Assembly: GCA_963920575.1 (NCBI GenBank)
Contig: OY986969.1
Coordinates: forward strand, 24,281,434-24,345,433
Length of the DNA: 64,000 nucleotides
DNA from: Narthecium ossifragum
Taxonomy: Eukaryota; Streptophyta; Magnoliopsida; Dioscoreales; Nartheciaceae
Direction: 5' to 3'
Notes under the pieces: model-generated
Seen by the model: only the letters and a program-made list of their open reading frames with translations
Databases searched by the model: none
Told to the model about the DNA's origin: nothing
In this document: piece by piece, positions 36,601 through 47,762 of the stretch
How the letters are laid out: the number at the start of each line of letters is the position of its first letter
Numbering within the stretch: the stretch's first letter is position 1
Translations under genes and position numbers: made by a program

Positions 36601-38802
36601 GATGAGGTACACATATCAAAGACAGAACTTTGGACTGTGTAGAAGATCTGATTAGTGCACTTGGTTACTCCATATTGAGAAATCATTGAAGTCCAAGTCA
36701 ATTCTTTATTACACGCACGACACCACCACACGTGTGATTGCACATGCATAAACATATATTCCAAAACAGCTTGAAAATATCAGAAACCACTTGGTTATAA
36801 GTTAAACAAAGTAAAGAAATATGAATCAGTCTAGCAATATAAGGAGAAATGCTATACCACTAAAGCCAGGACACGGCGTGCAAAGCATTTTTCTGTTTCA
36901 ATAGGATCCTGCCATGCAGCAAAAGGCACAAATGCTCAACACATCATAACCAAACAGTCCAGGCACGAGACAATAAAGAGACAAAAGCATATCATAAATT
37001 TTACCTCCACATAACATGAGAGGGAAATAGTACCCACTACTGTGGTGGCTCGATGAACATCCAACAGGTGAAGTACCTCCAGGTTATCTTCTGATTCCTG
37101 GAAGAATGATAAAAATGGAAACAGGATAGAGATTAAACAAGTATTGAAAGGAAAGATGAAGTAGTATGAGACCCCATTGTAGATTGTCAAGAAAAATTGG
37201 AATACTATAGTATGGTGGTCAAGTATAAAACTTCTTCTGAAATGATAAAATCATGTGACTGATAACACCCCCCAGCCAATGTCAAAGATAAAAAAATGCT
37301 AACAATAAGGCATATAGAAATGATATAATCATCTGACTGACAACCCCCATCAGCCAATATCAAAGATGGCAAACTGCTAACAATAAGCCAAATCCCAACG
37401 AAGCAGATTCCAAAACTGGGTCCCACAACCAAGTGGAATCTACCAGAAGAAGGAAGTTCACCAAAGATTACACAGAAGAAGAAGATAGCCTAGGTAAAAC
37501 AAACCTAAAGTGAAATTAGCTTGACAAGGTAACATGAATTACAAGCTTCATTCAGAAATCATGCTCGTACCTGACTCAGAACATCCAAGAGGTTAATTTC
37601 ACAATACCCCACCAAATTGTTCTTAGATAACCGGTTTGTCTGCAGATATAAGAATAAGTACTTTCAGAATCTATTTTGACTGTACAGTAGGTAGCTATTG
37701 AAGAAAGGCTACAGATCAGGGAAATTATAAATTTAAGTAGTCTCATGCAGTCAATGGCTGATAAACCCTCAGAAACAAAACCAGAAATGCAACAATAAAC
37801 TACGCACAATTGAAGGAGGCGGAAATTTGACGTATTTGTCTGTCCATCCAAAAAATAGAAAAAATATTGCTAAAGTGCATATTCAAACTATACTCAGAGA
37901 AACGTGACAAAAGCAACCAAATTAAGTTCAAAATAAAAAATTATGAAAGCAAGCAAACTCCAGAGCAACGGTCCACATCAAGAATGCAAGAGACAGAAGC
38001 TTAACCTGTTTGAGCATACCTCAATCACAGACACTCGTGCAATGTGAGGTCCGTTTCTTTCCAAGACAACCCTTTTTGCCTGGAAAGAATTTCAAGAGGG
38101 AAGTAAAAACTAACTTCTGTATCTTCTTGGCCAATAATTCTTGCTTGAAAGCAAGTCTTTTTTTTTTTGAAACAATTAATACAATGCAATGGCAGATTAA
38201 AGACAGGAAACCCCAGGGAACCAATTTCAAGAAGTAGACATAGCTTTACTCACCGATTTCCACACGGGCTTGTCGGTGCTGCAGAATATAGAAGGACACT
38301 GTTAGAAATATCTCTTCTATCTATAAACACAGGAACGTATGTACGTTAACCAGACACTTAGCTGATCAGAGGTCACCGTGCGATAAGTCCGCTCGCCGAG
38401 CGTGAGGCATGCGATCCACTTGTCCTTAAACTGCATCTCGGCCTGTCGAATCCAAGAACACCAAAAGATTAGGGTTAACCAACCCCACCAATCCACAAAA
38501 CCCACAGCAACAAGAACAAGAAGCCAATCCTCCAGCAATCAACATCAAGAGAGTTCAAGAGAGTACAAAAGAATAAATCTTGGAGGAATTTCACCGAAAA
38601 GTTCTAAGAAAAACCCTAGAAATCGGGTGATACTCACGCTGACGAGCTCGATGCAGGCGATGCCGGCGAAGTCATCGAGGGAGAGAGGCTTGAGGGGGGC
38701 CGGCGCCGGATCGGAGGCGCGGCCACGGAGGCGGCGGCGGCGGAAGCGGGTGAATCGGGAGGGCTCCTTTGCGGGGTCGTGGCGGGAGGCGCCGTGGCCC
38801 AT
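30637..38802 (-). CDS. PSD3: Phosphatidylserine decarboxylase, C2/EF-hand type (PSD2/PSD3-like)
   Basis: Catalyses decarboxylation of phosphatidylserine to phosphatidylethanolamine; plant PSD2/PSD3 act in tonoplast/ER. Coding exons (minus): 38638-38802, 38363-38442, 38254-38278, 38020-38079, 37571-37639, 37005-37097, 36858-36908, 35423-35506, 35243-35334, 34923-35078, 34577-34661, 34381-34492, 33947-34047, 33385-33432, 32583-32729, 32161-32256, 32006-32080, 31809-31901, 31199-31285, 31058-31108, 30637-30783. They sum to 638 residues, the family length. MGHGAS at the start fits an N-myristoylation site. A C2-like region spans about 40-165, EF-hand loops DYNEDGKLSYSE (about 182) and DKNGDGIVDMEE (about 218), then FNEFFIRELKPGARPIAC, DYHRFHVPVSG and VNPIAVNSKYCNVFTENKR. 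FGGST contains the self-cleavage serine (about S582) that becomes the pyruvoyl cofactor. Exon 2 donor is uncertain, and intron 13 starts with GC. The choice between PSD2 and PSD3 is not settled. Confidence 0.93.
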
Positions 38803-40030
38803 TGCAATGGCGATGGCGACGGCGAGGGCGGTGGTGGAGCAGGGATCGGGAGAGAGAGAGAGAGACTGGGAATGGGAGACCGCGTTACTGCAAGCTTTGA
38901 CTTTATTGACTTTAATGACATGTGCTTCCACTTGAGAGAGAAGTGCCCCTCGAGATACCAAGAATAACAGATATACCCCTTCAGGCCAGAAATAAATCAA
39001 TAATGAGAGATGACAGGATCTGCTGTTTAGCCCGAACAGCAAACTCCATACAATACATTCGAAGCGGGACTAACCTACCCAACTAATAATGGACACCACT
39101 ATTTCTTAGAAATAAGAACGACTTGCACATTAAATAATAAATACACACTATTTTTCGTTTTTTCAACTTAGAAAACGAAATCCTAATTATAAAATAAAAT
39201 TAAATTAAATTAAATTAAATTAAATGTGCAAATTTCTCAAAAAACATTGCATTTTTTGAACATGCAAGACATAATGATTGTTCACGAGTGGAGCAATTAA
39301 TATGAACTTTATGCCTAAATAAAGTGAGGTGCTACTTTTTCCTCATCTTACTTTCTACCTATCTTGTTGAAGTTTGAAGCAACGTGTGCACAAAATAGAC
39401 CACCCAACCAAACCCCTCGCCCAAATGCCGCCATGTGTCCTAAGAAATGGATCCTAGTCCATTACTATTGGACTGGATCCTAATCCCCGAAAAACCTAGT
39501 TGGGCTCAAACCCAAACAGATATAACCGGATCTATTTTAATTCATCGTCTCTTTGAAATTGGATCATGTTCAAAATAGGATTTGATTCTATGGTTCTTGG
39601 CACGCGAACGCATGAAGCAGCGATAAGATTTGTGCCCTCCGATATGGAGACGAAAAGTTCAAGTCCCAGTAGTAGCAAGTCGTGCAATGAGATATTTGAT
39701 AATTTATGATGCGGTCGAGCGAGTGCCGCCTGCTAGTTGGATTAGGTTTTGGGTTTTATCCTCCCATAAGGATTGACGATGGTGTGAGCACGAAGAAGAA
39801 GAGGAAGGAGGTCAAGGTGAAGCACACGATGCTTGGCGTTTTGTTGGGTATCCCTCCTCATAAGTTTAGCATCGATCTGTCTCTCGAATGAGTTTTCGTC
39901 AATGGAGGACGAGTTAAGCATCGAGGCTGGTCGAAGCGTGAGCGAGCGTTGAAACCGCTCGAGTGTCGAGCGAACATCGAGCCTGCTTGAGCTCGAACTT
40001 TCGAGGGTCGAGGGGCCTAAGTCCACTTTG
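38803..40030. other. 5' flank of decarboxylase gene and intergenic sequence
   Basis: The GA/CT-rich stretch at 38855-38880 is likely the 5' leader of the minus-strand decarboxylase. A TTAAATTAAATTAAATTAAA pentamer array lies at about 39200-39223. A short plus-strand frame near 39780-39890 (STKKKRKEVKVKHTMLGVLL) is unrecognised and may be a gene fragment. Confidence 0.5.
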
Positions 40031-40271
40031 GGGCTGTTTGGCTTTATACCGTGCGGTACCCGCGGGATGGTACCCGCGGGTATCCGCTCGGAATGGCGTT
40101 CGCTCGTTCCGAGCGGACGCCATTCACGGAATCCGCCCATTGGCGGATTCCGTGTTTTTGGAATCCGGTCGTTTACCAAACAGCCGGGTGAGGCGGGAGC
40201 GAATCCGCTCATTCTCGGATTCGCCGAGATACAGCGGATTCGCTCGGATCCGCCCTCTGCCAAACATGCCC
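40031..40271. mobile_element. 241-bp GC-rich TIR MITE
   Basis: Termini GGGCTGTTTGGC and (reverse complement) GGGCATGTTTGGCAG are flanked by TTG and TTC. The interior is strongly palindromic: GGTACCCGCGGGTACC-like blocks at about 40057-40085, then GAGCGGACGCCATTC and ATCCGC/GCGGAT repeats. Its GGAATCCGCTCATTC motif is shared with the element at 47763-48559. Confidence 0.7.
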
Positions 40272-40477
40272 TTCGAGTATGACGTGGATGAGATCCACGT
40301 TAAAGCCATGTGATGTAAGGACTATTGATTGATGCGGGCCCCAAGCTCCACTAGAGTTAGCCTAGGTGAATACGAGACCAACTCGTATGTGTCTGATTTT
40401 GCTCAAGTATCAGACGGTGAGTTTTAATTAGTTTAATTACTTTGATGTAAACATCTATAAAATAGGATGTAAACTAA
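40272..40477 (+). mobile_element. Left part of a copia-like LTR remnant split by a TIR element
   Basis: The segment ends with CATCTATAAAATAGGATG (a TATA box at about 40453) directly before the TIR element at 40478. The sequence after 44976 carries R/U5-like text (CCACTGTAAGTCTTTGTAC, GTGGTTTTTCCTTCGAGATG, ending CCTAACA at about 45275). Together they look like one LTR broken by the insertion. The 5' LTR end was not located. Confidence 0.45.
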
Positions 40478-40907
40478 GGGGGTGTTTGGCTGCTTGCATC
40501 AGTTGATACACATGGTAGAATAAGGGGGTGTTTGGTTGCTTGTATCAACTGATGCAGTATGAGCTCATTTTCTGTTTAGTTAGTATGTATTGCATCAGTA
40601 GATACAACTGTTTCATCCAATCCTTTGTTTGATTTATATGTATTGCATTGGTTATAATCACCCCTTATATCCCTTGGTAAGATTACCTCCACTTGGATAC
40701 ATATCATATATTTTTCTTTAGCTATTTTTTATTTAGCTATATTCTTTCTTTGACTATATTTATTAAATTATTGAGCTCATGCTAACTTAATAATTTCTTA
40801 ATTATTAAAGTAAAAGAGATCAATCAGATGTGAATATTAACCCACAATCATGTAGAGGAATAGAGTCAAGCAACTTGGAGGCAAGACAAATTATCCAAAA
40901 GTGCTTT

Positions 40908-40938
40908 CCCCCTCCCCCCCCCCCCCCCCCCCCCCCCA
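40908..40938. repeat. Poly(C) run
   Basis: A near-uninterrupted run of about 28 C residues lies inside the TIR element. It is the longest mononucleotide C tract in the window and a likely sequencing-length ambiguity. Confidence 0.9.
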
Positions 40939-41637
40939 CTATCAAAGAAGCTTCAACCCATGAACAAACTCATCAAATCCACCATAAAACCCCCATCTTT
41001 CAACAAAATCTAGCAACCAGTAAAGTAAGTTCTGGTAGTGGCTTTCCTGATGATTGAATTGATAAAAGACTTCTTTCAACTACAATGGTTGCTTAATCCG
41101 GGTCTCATTCCAACCTTACATTAACAAGATAAGATCGTCTTAGTAAACACTTGACTACCAAGTATCAACCAAACATTGAACAACATCATCCAATCCTTTA
41201 CTTATCTTCCGACTTAATTCGTTTTTGATAATTTCTTAATAAGCATCGACAAAAATACAAGCAAAAGTAGAGCAAGAGATCAAGCGCCATAGTATTGCTC
41301 CAGCTGCACATCTCTCGCATGATCAGCATGGAAAGCAGGTAGAACATCAGCGTCCGGCTCTTCCTCATGGCGTCGAGCCCCCGGATCTCCTCACCAATGA
41401 GACCACGCTGGCCAGGTGCCATACCACGCTAATGTACACGATTCCCGCCACGTACGCCAGCCCGAACAAGATCACCACCACGAGCCTGGTGATACCGGGG
41501 CCGGCGATTGTGATGAGGAGGCCGATGATGTGGCGACGGCGTTGTAGGCGACGAGGATGAGTAGCGGAAGAGAGGGAGCTCGGGGAAGAGGTGGTGCGGC
41601 GGTGATCGTGATGAGGAGGCCGTATCTGGGCCATCTG

Positions 41638-44293
41638 TGTGAGGACCCGTACCTCCAACCTGGTCTGACCGCGTTAGGTCGAAGGTCTGGGTTTGTGGTT
41701 TGGCTCGGTTGGCCTTGGGATGCGATCGGTTGATCGCATCGTTGTTTTTGACTCCAGTGGCATTTTGGTAAATATGCTCCATGGTGGTCAGTTTCACACC
41801 CGCATTGCACACATGGCCTTTGATTGATGTATGTGTTTGATTATAACCTTTAGGGCGCGTCCGATCGAAAGATCGGAGCTCGATCGGGAGAGATCGAATC
41901 GGACGGCTGGGAGAGATTCTAGCTTTCTATTTAAGCCTTCCTCTTCCTCTTTCTTTTCTTCTTCTTCTCCTCCTGCGTTCTCTTTCTTCTCTCTCTCTCC
42001 TACGGTTGGGTGCTAGGGCATCGGAGGCGAGGCTTTCGAGGAGCGGTTTCCGGCGATCGGAGTTGGGGGATGCGTGGAGGAGCTGCCCTATCTCTACAAG
42101 TAGGTGTTTCTACCTCGATCTTTGGATCGGGTTCTCCTAGGATAGGTTTATTGCCTTTTTGCTGTAGGAATACTTGTTAGAATGTCGTGTAGCTTGTAGT
42201 ACTTGTGGTATGGCTCGTTTTCAGTATTCCTACGTTGCATTTTCGGTATTTTAATGGCTGATTTTCAGTATTCTCGCCGTTTATCGGTTTTCGGTCATTT
42301 TAACCTAAATTGGTGATTTAACCGTCAAAAATATGATTTCTTTACACCATTGGATTCCCCATCGTTAGTTACATATGTTTGCAAAGTTTCATCGAATTCC
42401 AACTTGATTTGATCCTTGAAATCCAAGAAATTGGATTTCCGGCACTGTTCTGATGAACTGCCTAAGGCCCGACGGTCAATCGGTGCATCGACCGTCAAGC
42501 ATTGATACGCTCTTTCGGGGCTCGACGGTCGATCGGTGCATCGACCGTCAAGTAATGTTTTGCTCTTTCTGGGCCTGACGGTCGACCGTCGCATCGACCG
42601 TCGGGCTCTGTCGGGATTTTGGACTCCCACGGTCGATGGATAGATCGACCGTGGGATCTTCTCTTTTCGCCATCTACCTGACGGTCGACCGTCGCATCGA
42701 CCGTCAGGCGCTGTTTGGTTTTGGGCTTCTCAGGGTCGATGGGTGGATCGACCGTCGCCCTTTGGTGTTCTTCGTGTTGGCCTCACGGTCGACCGTGGCA
42801 TCGACCGTGACATCGACCGTGGCCTCACGGTCGATCGGCGGATCGACCGTCGCATCGTCCGTGGGCCCTTGAACATGGTTTTCTGGCCTTTCTTGGGTGG
42901 TTTTCAATGGGGATTGATCTCTAAACATGTGTGGGAAGCATGTATGTAGTTTTGGGGAGTTTTCAAAGGATTTCTATCGAGTTTGAGGATCGAATCGAGT
43001 ATCTTCCCTTTTGGACGAATCTATGGTTTGATCGCATTTAATACGTGTTTGATAAGTAGTTAAATGCTATTTTGGGTTGCTTAACCATTAGCTAGCTATG
43101 AGTGCGAGTTAATGAGGAATTGTGGAACCTTAGCCTCTTGCCGACGAGTGCCGAGGGCTATTGTATAATTGTGGCCAGTTACCTGCGGGGTAACTGTGGA
43201 ACCTTAGTCTGTCAGGTGCAGGAGAGCACTGAAGACTATTGTATATCTGTATTCATGCTTTGCTCAGATCTTTGTTTGGTTAACATAGATATACTGTATT
43301 TGAGGCCTTTGCTATGCTTACCCTTTGGCTAGCTGTAAGCTATGTCTGGCCCTGTATGATTAATTACATCTTGTTGCATGCTTATATCTTGTTATCTGTG
43401 CCTGAGCATTGCATGCATCTTGATTGCATTAGAGGCATCTGAGGTTAGGCGGGCGATGGGTTGATCGCTGATCCGAGGCTCTCGGGTAGCTCGGATCTAG
43501 CCATTAGGACCGCGGCTGGGTAGTCAGGATTAGGGTGATTGTGTTGATCTGAATCTCTTGTGTTGAGGATGCACGTTAGTTGACTCTGATCTATGTTCGA
43601 GGTTTAGAGGTCGTGTTGGTCTCCCAAGGCTGAGTGCTAAGGATGGTTGCCGGTGCCCTTGACATGGTCCCCAGGCAGTGGCTTTCTGCTGGGTAAGGGT
43701 GATCCTACTGGTTCTGGTTCTCTGTTTCCTCCCAGCGTGTTTGGAGAATGTGTCCCAGCGTGGTCGGTTGAGAAGAGTAGGAGCCTTGGGGTAGTCAGCA
43801 GGGGTTGTGGAACCCCATGGCATTCCTTAGACTTGTGCGGGGAGACAACACTGTTGTTGTTTTCCTCCCTTCAGTGTACCGTAGAGTAGAACCCTACTGA
43901 GCTTATTGCTCACTCCTACCCGGGCTGCGTTTGCAGGTGCAGGCGCCAGTTCTTCTTCAGTAGAGCCGGCGGATCAGCTTTGGTGGCGCAACTACATCCA
44001 GAGGTGTTTGAGGTTGCTGGAGGACGACTGTTGTACTTTTGACAGATTTTGTAAATTATGTACATTTCGAGAGCTTTTGAGATCAATGTATAATATCCTT
44101 TCATTGGAAGATTTGTATCAAATATTGAATAGTACAACTGATGTTATGTAAATTGAATATCTGTTTACCTCTGGATTGTAAATTGTTTAAGTGTTTCTAT
44201 AATTCCGCTTTGTATCGCGCCACTTGGAGATGAATAGTGTAGATTTCCCCTCACGCCTCGGCTCGGATGGGTTTTCTGGGTCGGGGTGTGACA
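41638..44293 (+). mobile_element. Solo LTR, copy A (2.66 kb)
   Basis: Starts TGTGAGGACCCGTACCTCC and ends GGGTCGGGGTGTGACA, giving the TG...CA ends of an LTR. The duplication ATCTG occurs at 41633-41637 and 44294-44298. A TATA-like TATTTAAG lies at about 41929, followed by a CT-rich leader. No primer-binding site, gag or pol follows, so a whole retrotransposon has been reduced to one LTR, presumably by LTR-LTR recombination. The copy at 50332-52722 is the same family in inverse orientation. It contains the palindromic GGTCGA array at 42450-42870. Confidence 0.88.
42450..42870. repeat. Palindromic GGTCGATC/GATCGACC array in solo LTR A
   Basis: Repeats of the form GACGGTCGATCGGTGCATCGACCGTC and variants (CACGGTCGACCGTGGCATCG) recur about every 55-65 bp, each an imperfect inverted repeat around a short spacer. 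Six-frame translation gives spurious open frames rich in TVDR/IDR. Confidence 0.9.
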
Positions 44294-44976
44294 ATCTGGC
44301 CTATTTCCTCTGGATCTGGGCTTAGAGGAAGAGGGGAAGGAGGAGAAGGCCGGGGAGATGTCGTAAGACCTTGCGGGGTGGCTTCAGGTGCACGGGGTGG
44401 CAGCATGGTCGTGGATTCCGGCGACGGGCGTGGCCGTCGAGGGGGTTTGTGGGAGGTCGGTGATCGGGTGAGAGAGAGAGAGAGAGAGCAGCGGAAGAGA
44501 GGGAGCTCGAAGAAGAGGTGTTGCGGCGACAAATGGAGGCGAATGGGTGACCAGAGCTCGCCGCAGAGCTTGGGGAAGGAGAGAGGGGATCAGATGAGAG
44601 AGAGCTCGCAGCGGAAGAGAGGAGCTCGGGGAAGAGGTGAGGGGAAGGATCGCCGCAGAGCTTGGGGAAGGAGAGAGCGGAAGGAGGTCGGTGATCAGGT
44701 GAAAGAGAGAGAGCAACGGAAGAGAGGAGCTCGGGGAAGGAGGCGAAGGGTGAGCGATCTCGGGGAAAGGAGGGGTTTGATGCATCACGTGATATCACGT
44801 GATGCATCAGCTGATGCTGCATCAATAGATGTAACCAATTTGGTTGCATCTACTGATGCTGCATGAAGTTCTCTTTTTGCATCAGTTGATGCATGCATCA
44901 ACCAAACACTTTTTTGGATCATGATACTGCATCAACTGATACATGCATCAGTTGATGCAGACAACCAAACTCCCCT

Positions 44977-45275
44977 TAAGGTTTTGTGTGTGCTTGTGTG
45001 TGCATGTGCTTATGATGGCTAGGATTTGGAGAGAGAGTAAGAAAATCGAGAGAGATTTTTTGAGATTCTAAGGACATTAATTCTCTCTAGCAAACCACTG
45101 TAAGTCTTTGTACATCCATTTTCTAGTGGTTTTTCCTTCGAGATGTTATTGGGAGGTTTTCGACTCCTCGTGTCTCTATTATTTTTATTTATTTGTCATT
45201 TGGTTGTATCTATCTCGCTATGACATCCTATCGTATCTAGTGAGTCCGCGTCGAGCCCTCGGATTTTCCTAACAT
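44977..45275 (+). mobile_element. Right part of the split copia-like LTR
   Basis: Continuation of 40272-40477. It has a GAGAGAGTAAGAAAATCGAG leader, CCACTGTAAGTCTTTGTAC, TAGTGGTTTTTCCTTCGAG, GACTCCTCGTGTCTC and an end CCTAACA. This order is typical of R-U5 in copia LTRs. Confidence 0.5.
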
Positions 45276-46544
45276 GAGGAACAAATCTAGTAATTTGTAG
45301 AAGTCAATGTAGGCATTTGCCTCTCATGTCAACACCGACAAGAACTTTCCAATTTCTCCCCCTCCCGGTCTGTAATCGAATGCAATCAATCTTAAAGTAT
45401 GACAACTTGGTGCTAACTTTTATATATTTACAGCCATAATCCACTTTATCTTTCCCTTGATCCTTATCACTATCAAGGCCCATATAAAATGGCAGATAAG
45501 AATCATGGAATCCTAACCGTAACAAACACACGGGTGTCAAACCTAACCAGATGCCCCACCTTCATCGATAAACAATAACAATCTTTATCTTCCTACTACA
45601 TGTATATAATTTTTATGATGATTGTTACCAAGAAATGTTGTTCGATCACAAATGGTTGTTAGCACCGTTGTTTCTTCAGCTAAACTCTCTCTCTCTGGAT
45701 GATTCCATTCAAATCAATGGTGGTTTATGTTTTAGTATAACCTTTTAAATTAAAAACTCATAATTCTCGTGAAATTCGTCTGAAACTTTATTATAAATAA
45801 ATAATTAGTATTGGATGACTCCTCTATAACCACCGATCAAATTGATTATCAAGACATGCATCGTTGCTTCTAGAATTATATGTCAAAGTCCGCGTTGCAC
45901 CGACCGGAAAAAGTTATTATATGTGTACTAAATTTTTACTGTCATGATCGGAAAATAACAATCAGGCTGCATCGAGAACCAAATGGAGAATGGAAAATAA
46001 CATTAACAAAACTATAACTTTTATGTCACGAGCTAAATTGTTATTGGTATTTACCAATCCCACATAACGGCTTAGATATTTCTAAAAGATGGATAATAGA
46101 AAAATATACAAATGGCTAGAGTCCAATTTGACGTAAAGGTTGACCAAGTCCCGCAAAACCTACTAACCTAGGAAATATACAAAGCTAAATGCCATTAGGA
46201 ACCCTTATCACTCTTTAAAATATCCAGATATATTTACTTACATTAAGCAGCCATCACTTTCTCATGTCTCATCTCCAATGGTGGACTTAATATTTTGATC
46301 CCTTTAAGAATGTCGTTTGAAAATGTTTGACATGTATCATGAATGCGTGAACGAGAAGGAGAACAAAAATATCATTTAAAAGACCAAAATACGTATATTT
46401 TATCTAATATCATAGATTTTAAAAAGATGATTTAAAACGTACACCGACATAAGCAAATTATGCTTAGTATCCATCATTCGATAACACTATAATATACCAT
46501 CGATGGTATGAGGAGAGGTGAGGAATGGGGTTTTGAGTTAGGTT
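45276..46544. other. Intergenic, nothing recognised
   Basis: AT-rich sequence without conserved coding frames or terminal repeats. A minus frame near 45304-45540 has no recognisable motif. Confidence 0.5.
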
Positions 46545-46549
46545 TTTTA

Positions 46550-47242
46550 TGTGAGAAAATCCCTCCCCGTGAGAGACGTCGACGAGAAGCGACGAGGATG
46601 CGTGGTATTGGATAAACAAAATTACAGGAAGACAAAGGATCGATCCTTTGCTTGGAAAGGATCGATCCTCAGTCCGGATCTCATAACAGAGAGCTGTGTT
46701 GAAAAGGATCGATCATATGCCCTATAAGGATCGATCCTCACAGACGTTCTTCCCATGACAGAGAGCATGTTTGTGAATGATCGATTCTCATCCTCAAAAG
46801 GATCAATCATCGTCGGGGCGGTCAATTCTACGGAATGAAAGGATCGATCCTTTCATTCAAGAAGATCGATCCTTTGCGGCATCCGGGTTAAAATCAAGGG
46901 TCCGGATTAATCCGAGTGTGGGTTAATTAGTGGATATAAATAGAGTTGGGGTGTAACCCTAATGAGTATGCTTGATATCAGAAACCGTGGAGAGAGAGGT
47001 ATGGGGGGCTTGATAGAAAGTTGGGGCATTCTAGAGTGAATGTATATGGGAGGGATGATAGAGATTTATATGTGAGAGTTGAGAGATCAAGTCTTGTAAA
47101 TCTCATACATATTGAAGTTTTATCTCTTCCCGTGGTTTTTCCTTTGCGGTAATTTATCGGACGGTTTTCCACGTTAAACTGTTGTCTCTTCCTTATTCTC
47201 TTGCTTTCTCGTCTTGTTTCCCTTACCATCAAATTCCTAACA
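46550..47242 (+). mobile_element. Copia-type solo LTR (693 bp)
   Basis: Begins TGTGAGAAAATCC and ends CCTAACA, with TTTTA at 46545-46549 and 47243-47247. GGATCGATCC palindromes (about 46635-46875) precede a TATA box GGATATAAATAGAG (about 46931). U5-like text CCCGTGGTTTTTCC and GGTTTTCCACGTTAAAC follows near 47130-47180. No internal domain adjoins it, so it is a solo LTR. Confidence 0.88.
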
Positions 47243-47247
47243 TTTTA

Positions 47248-47757
47248 TTAGGCTAGTTGATCCAAATGTTAGAATTAATCCAAATAAATAATAGTTATTT
47301 ATCAGTGAAAAGTAGAAATGAAATTCAAAAGATTTCAACATTGTATAAAAACTAGTACATTGGATTCTCATCTCCAACTTGGAATTCATAATTTTCTCAA
47401 ACGCGGAACTCTCGTTCTCATTCTCGATCTCGAATTCATCTGTCAGCTAAATAATTCAAATTTCATATTTGACAGAATTCTCATTCTAATATGAAAGCCA
47501 CGACCAAACCTGACAATAGTTTGAACACATAGAGGTTCTTACGAGAGAGAACGTATGATATGATATCATATTAACTTTAACCACTCAATTCAAAATCCCT
47601 TAGAAAACGATGTTTACATTTTTATATTCTAACAACAACTAGGTTTATATTTTTTATATTTTTTACATTTTTATATGCTAATCCAATCGAAGGGCAAGTT
47701 TATACTTTTTTATATTCTAACAGCGTATCCATGACCTAGTTGAGGGTGTGTAAACTC
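47248..47757. other. Intergenic, nothing recognised
   Basis: AT-rich with repeated TTTTTATATTCTAACA fragments at 47610-47725; no gene. Confidence 0.5.
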
Positions 47758-47762
47758 TCTTG

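Larger units (their letters stand above)
40478..44976. mobile_element. TIR element carrying a captured membrane-protein fragment
   Basis: The left end GGGGGTGTTTGGCTGC and right end (reverse complement) AGGGGAGTTTGGTTGTC are flanked by TAA at 40475-40477 and 44977-44979. Subterminal regions at both ends repeat TGCATCAGTTGATGCA-type palindromes, and a second left-end copy starts at about 40524. Inside, the minus strand at about 41330-41560 encodes a membrane-protein piece (TRLVVVILFGLAYVAGIVYI, then VWHLASVVSL, and in another frame GLDAMRKSRTLMFYLLSMLI). This resembles a plant multi-pass membrane family with a VWQLASVVSVLEE...G..AM.KS motif. A solo LTR (41638-44293) interrupts it, leaving about 1.84 kb of element. 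Confidence 0.72.

Noticed and set aside
42325..42950. Open frames rich in TVDR/IDR
   Set aside because: They are translations of the palindromic GGTCGA array in all frames.
44267..44866. 199-residue plus-strand ORF
   Set aside because: GA-rich low-complexity sequence in the TIR element arm; R/E/G composition only.
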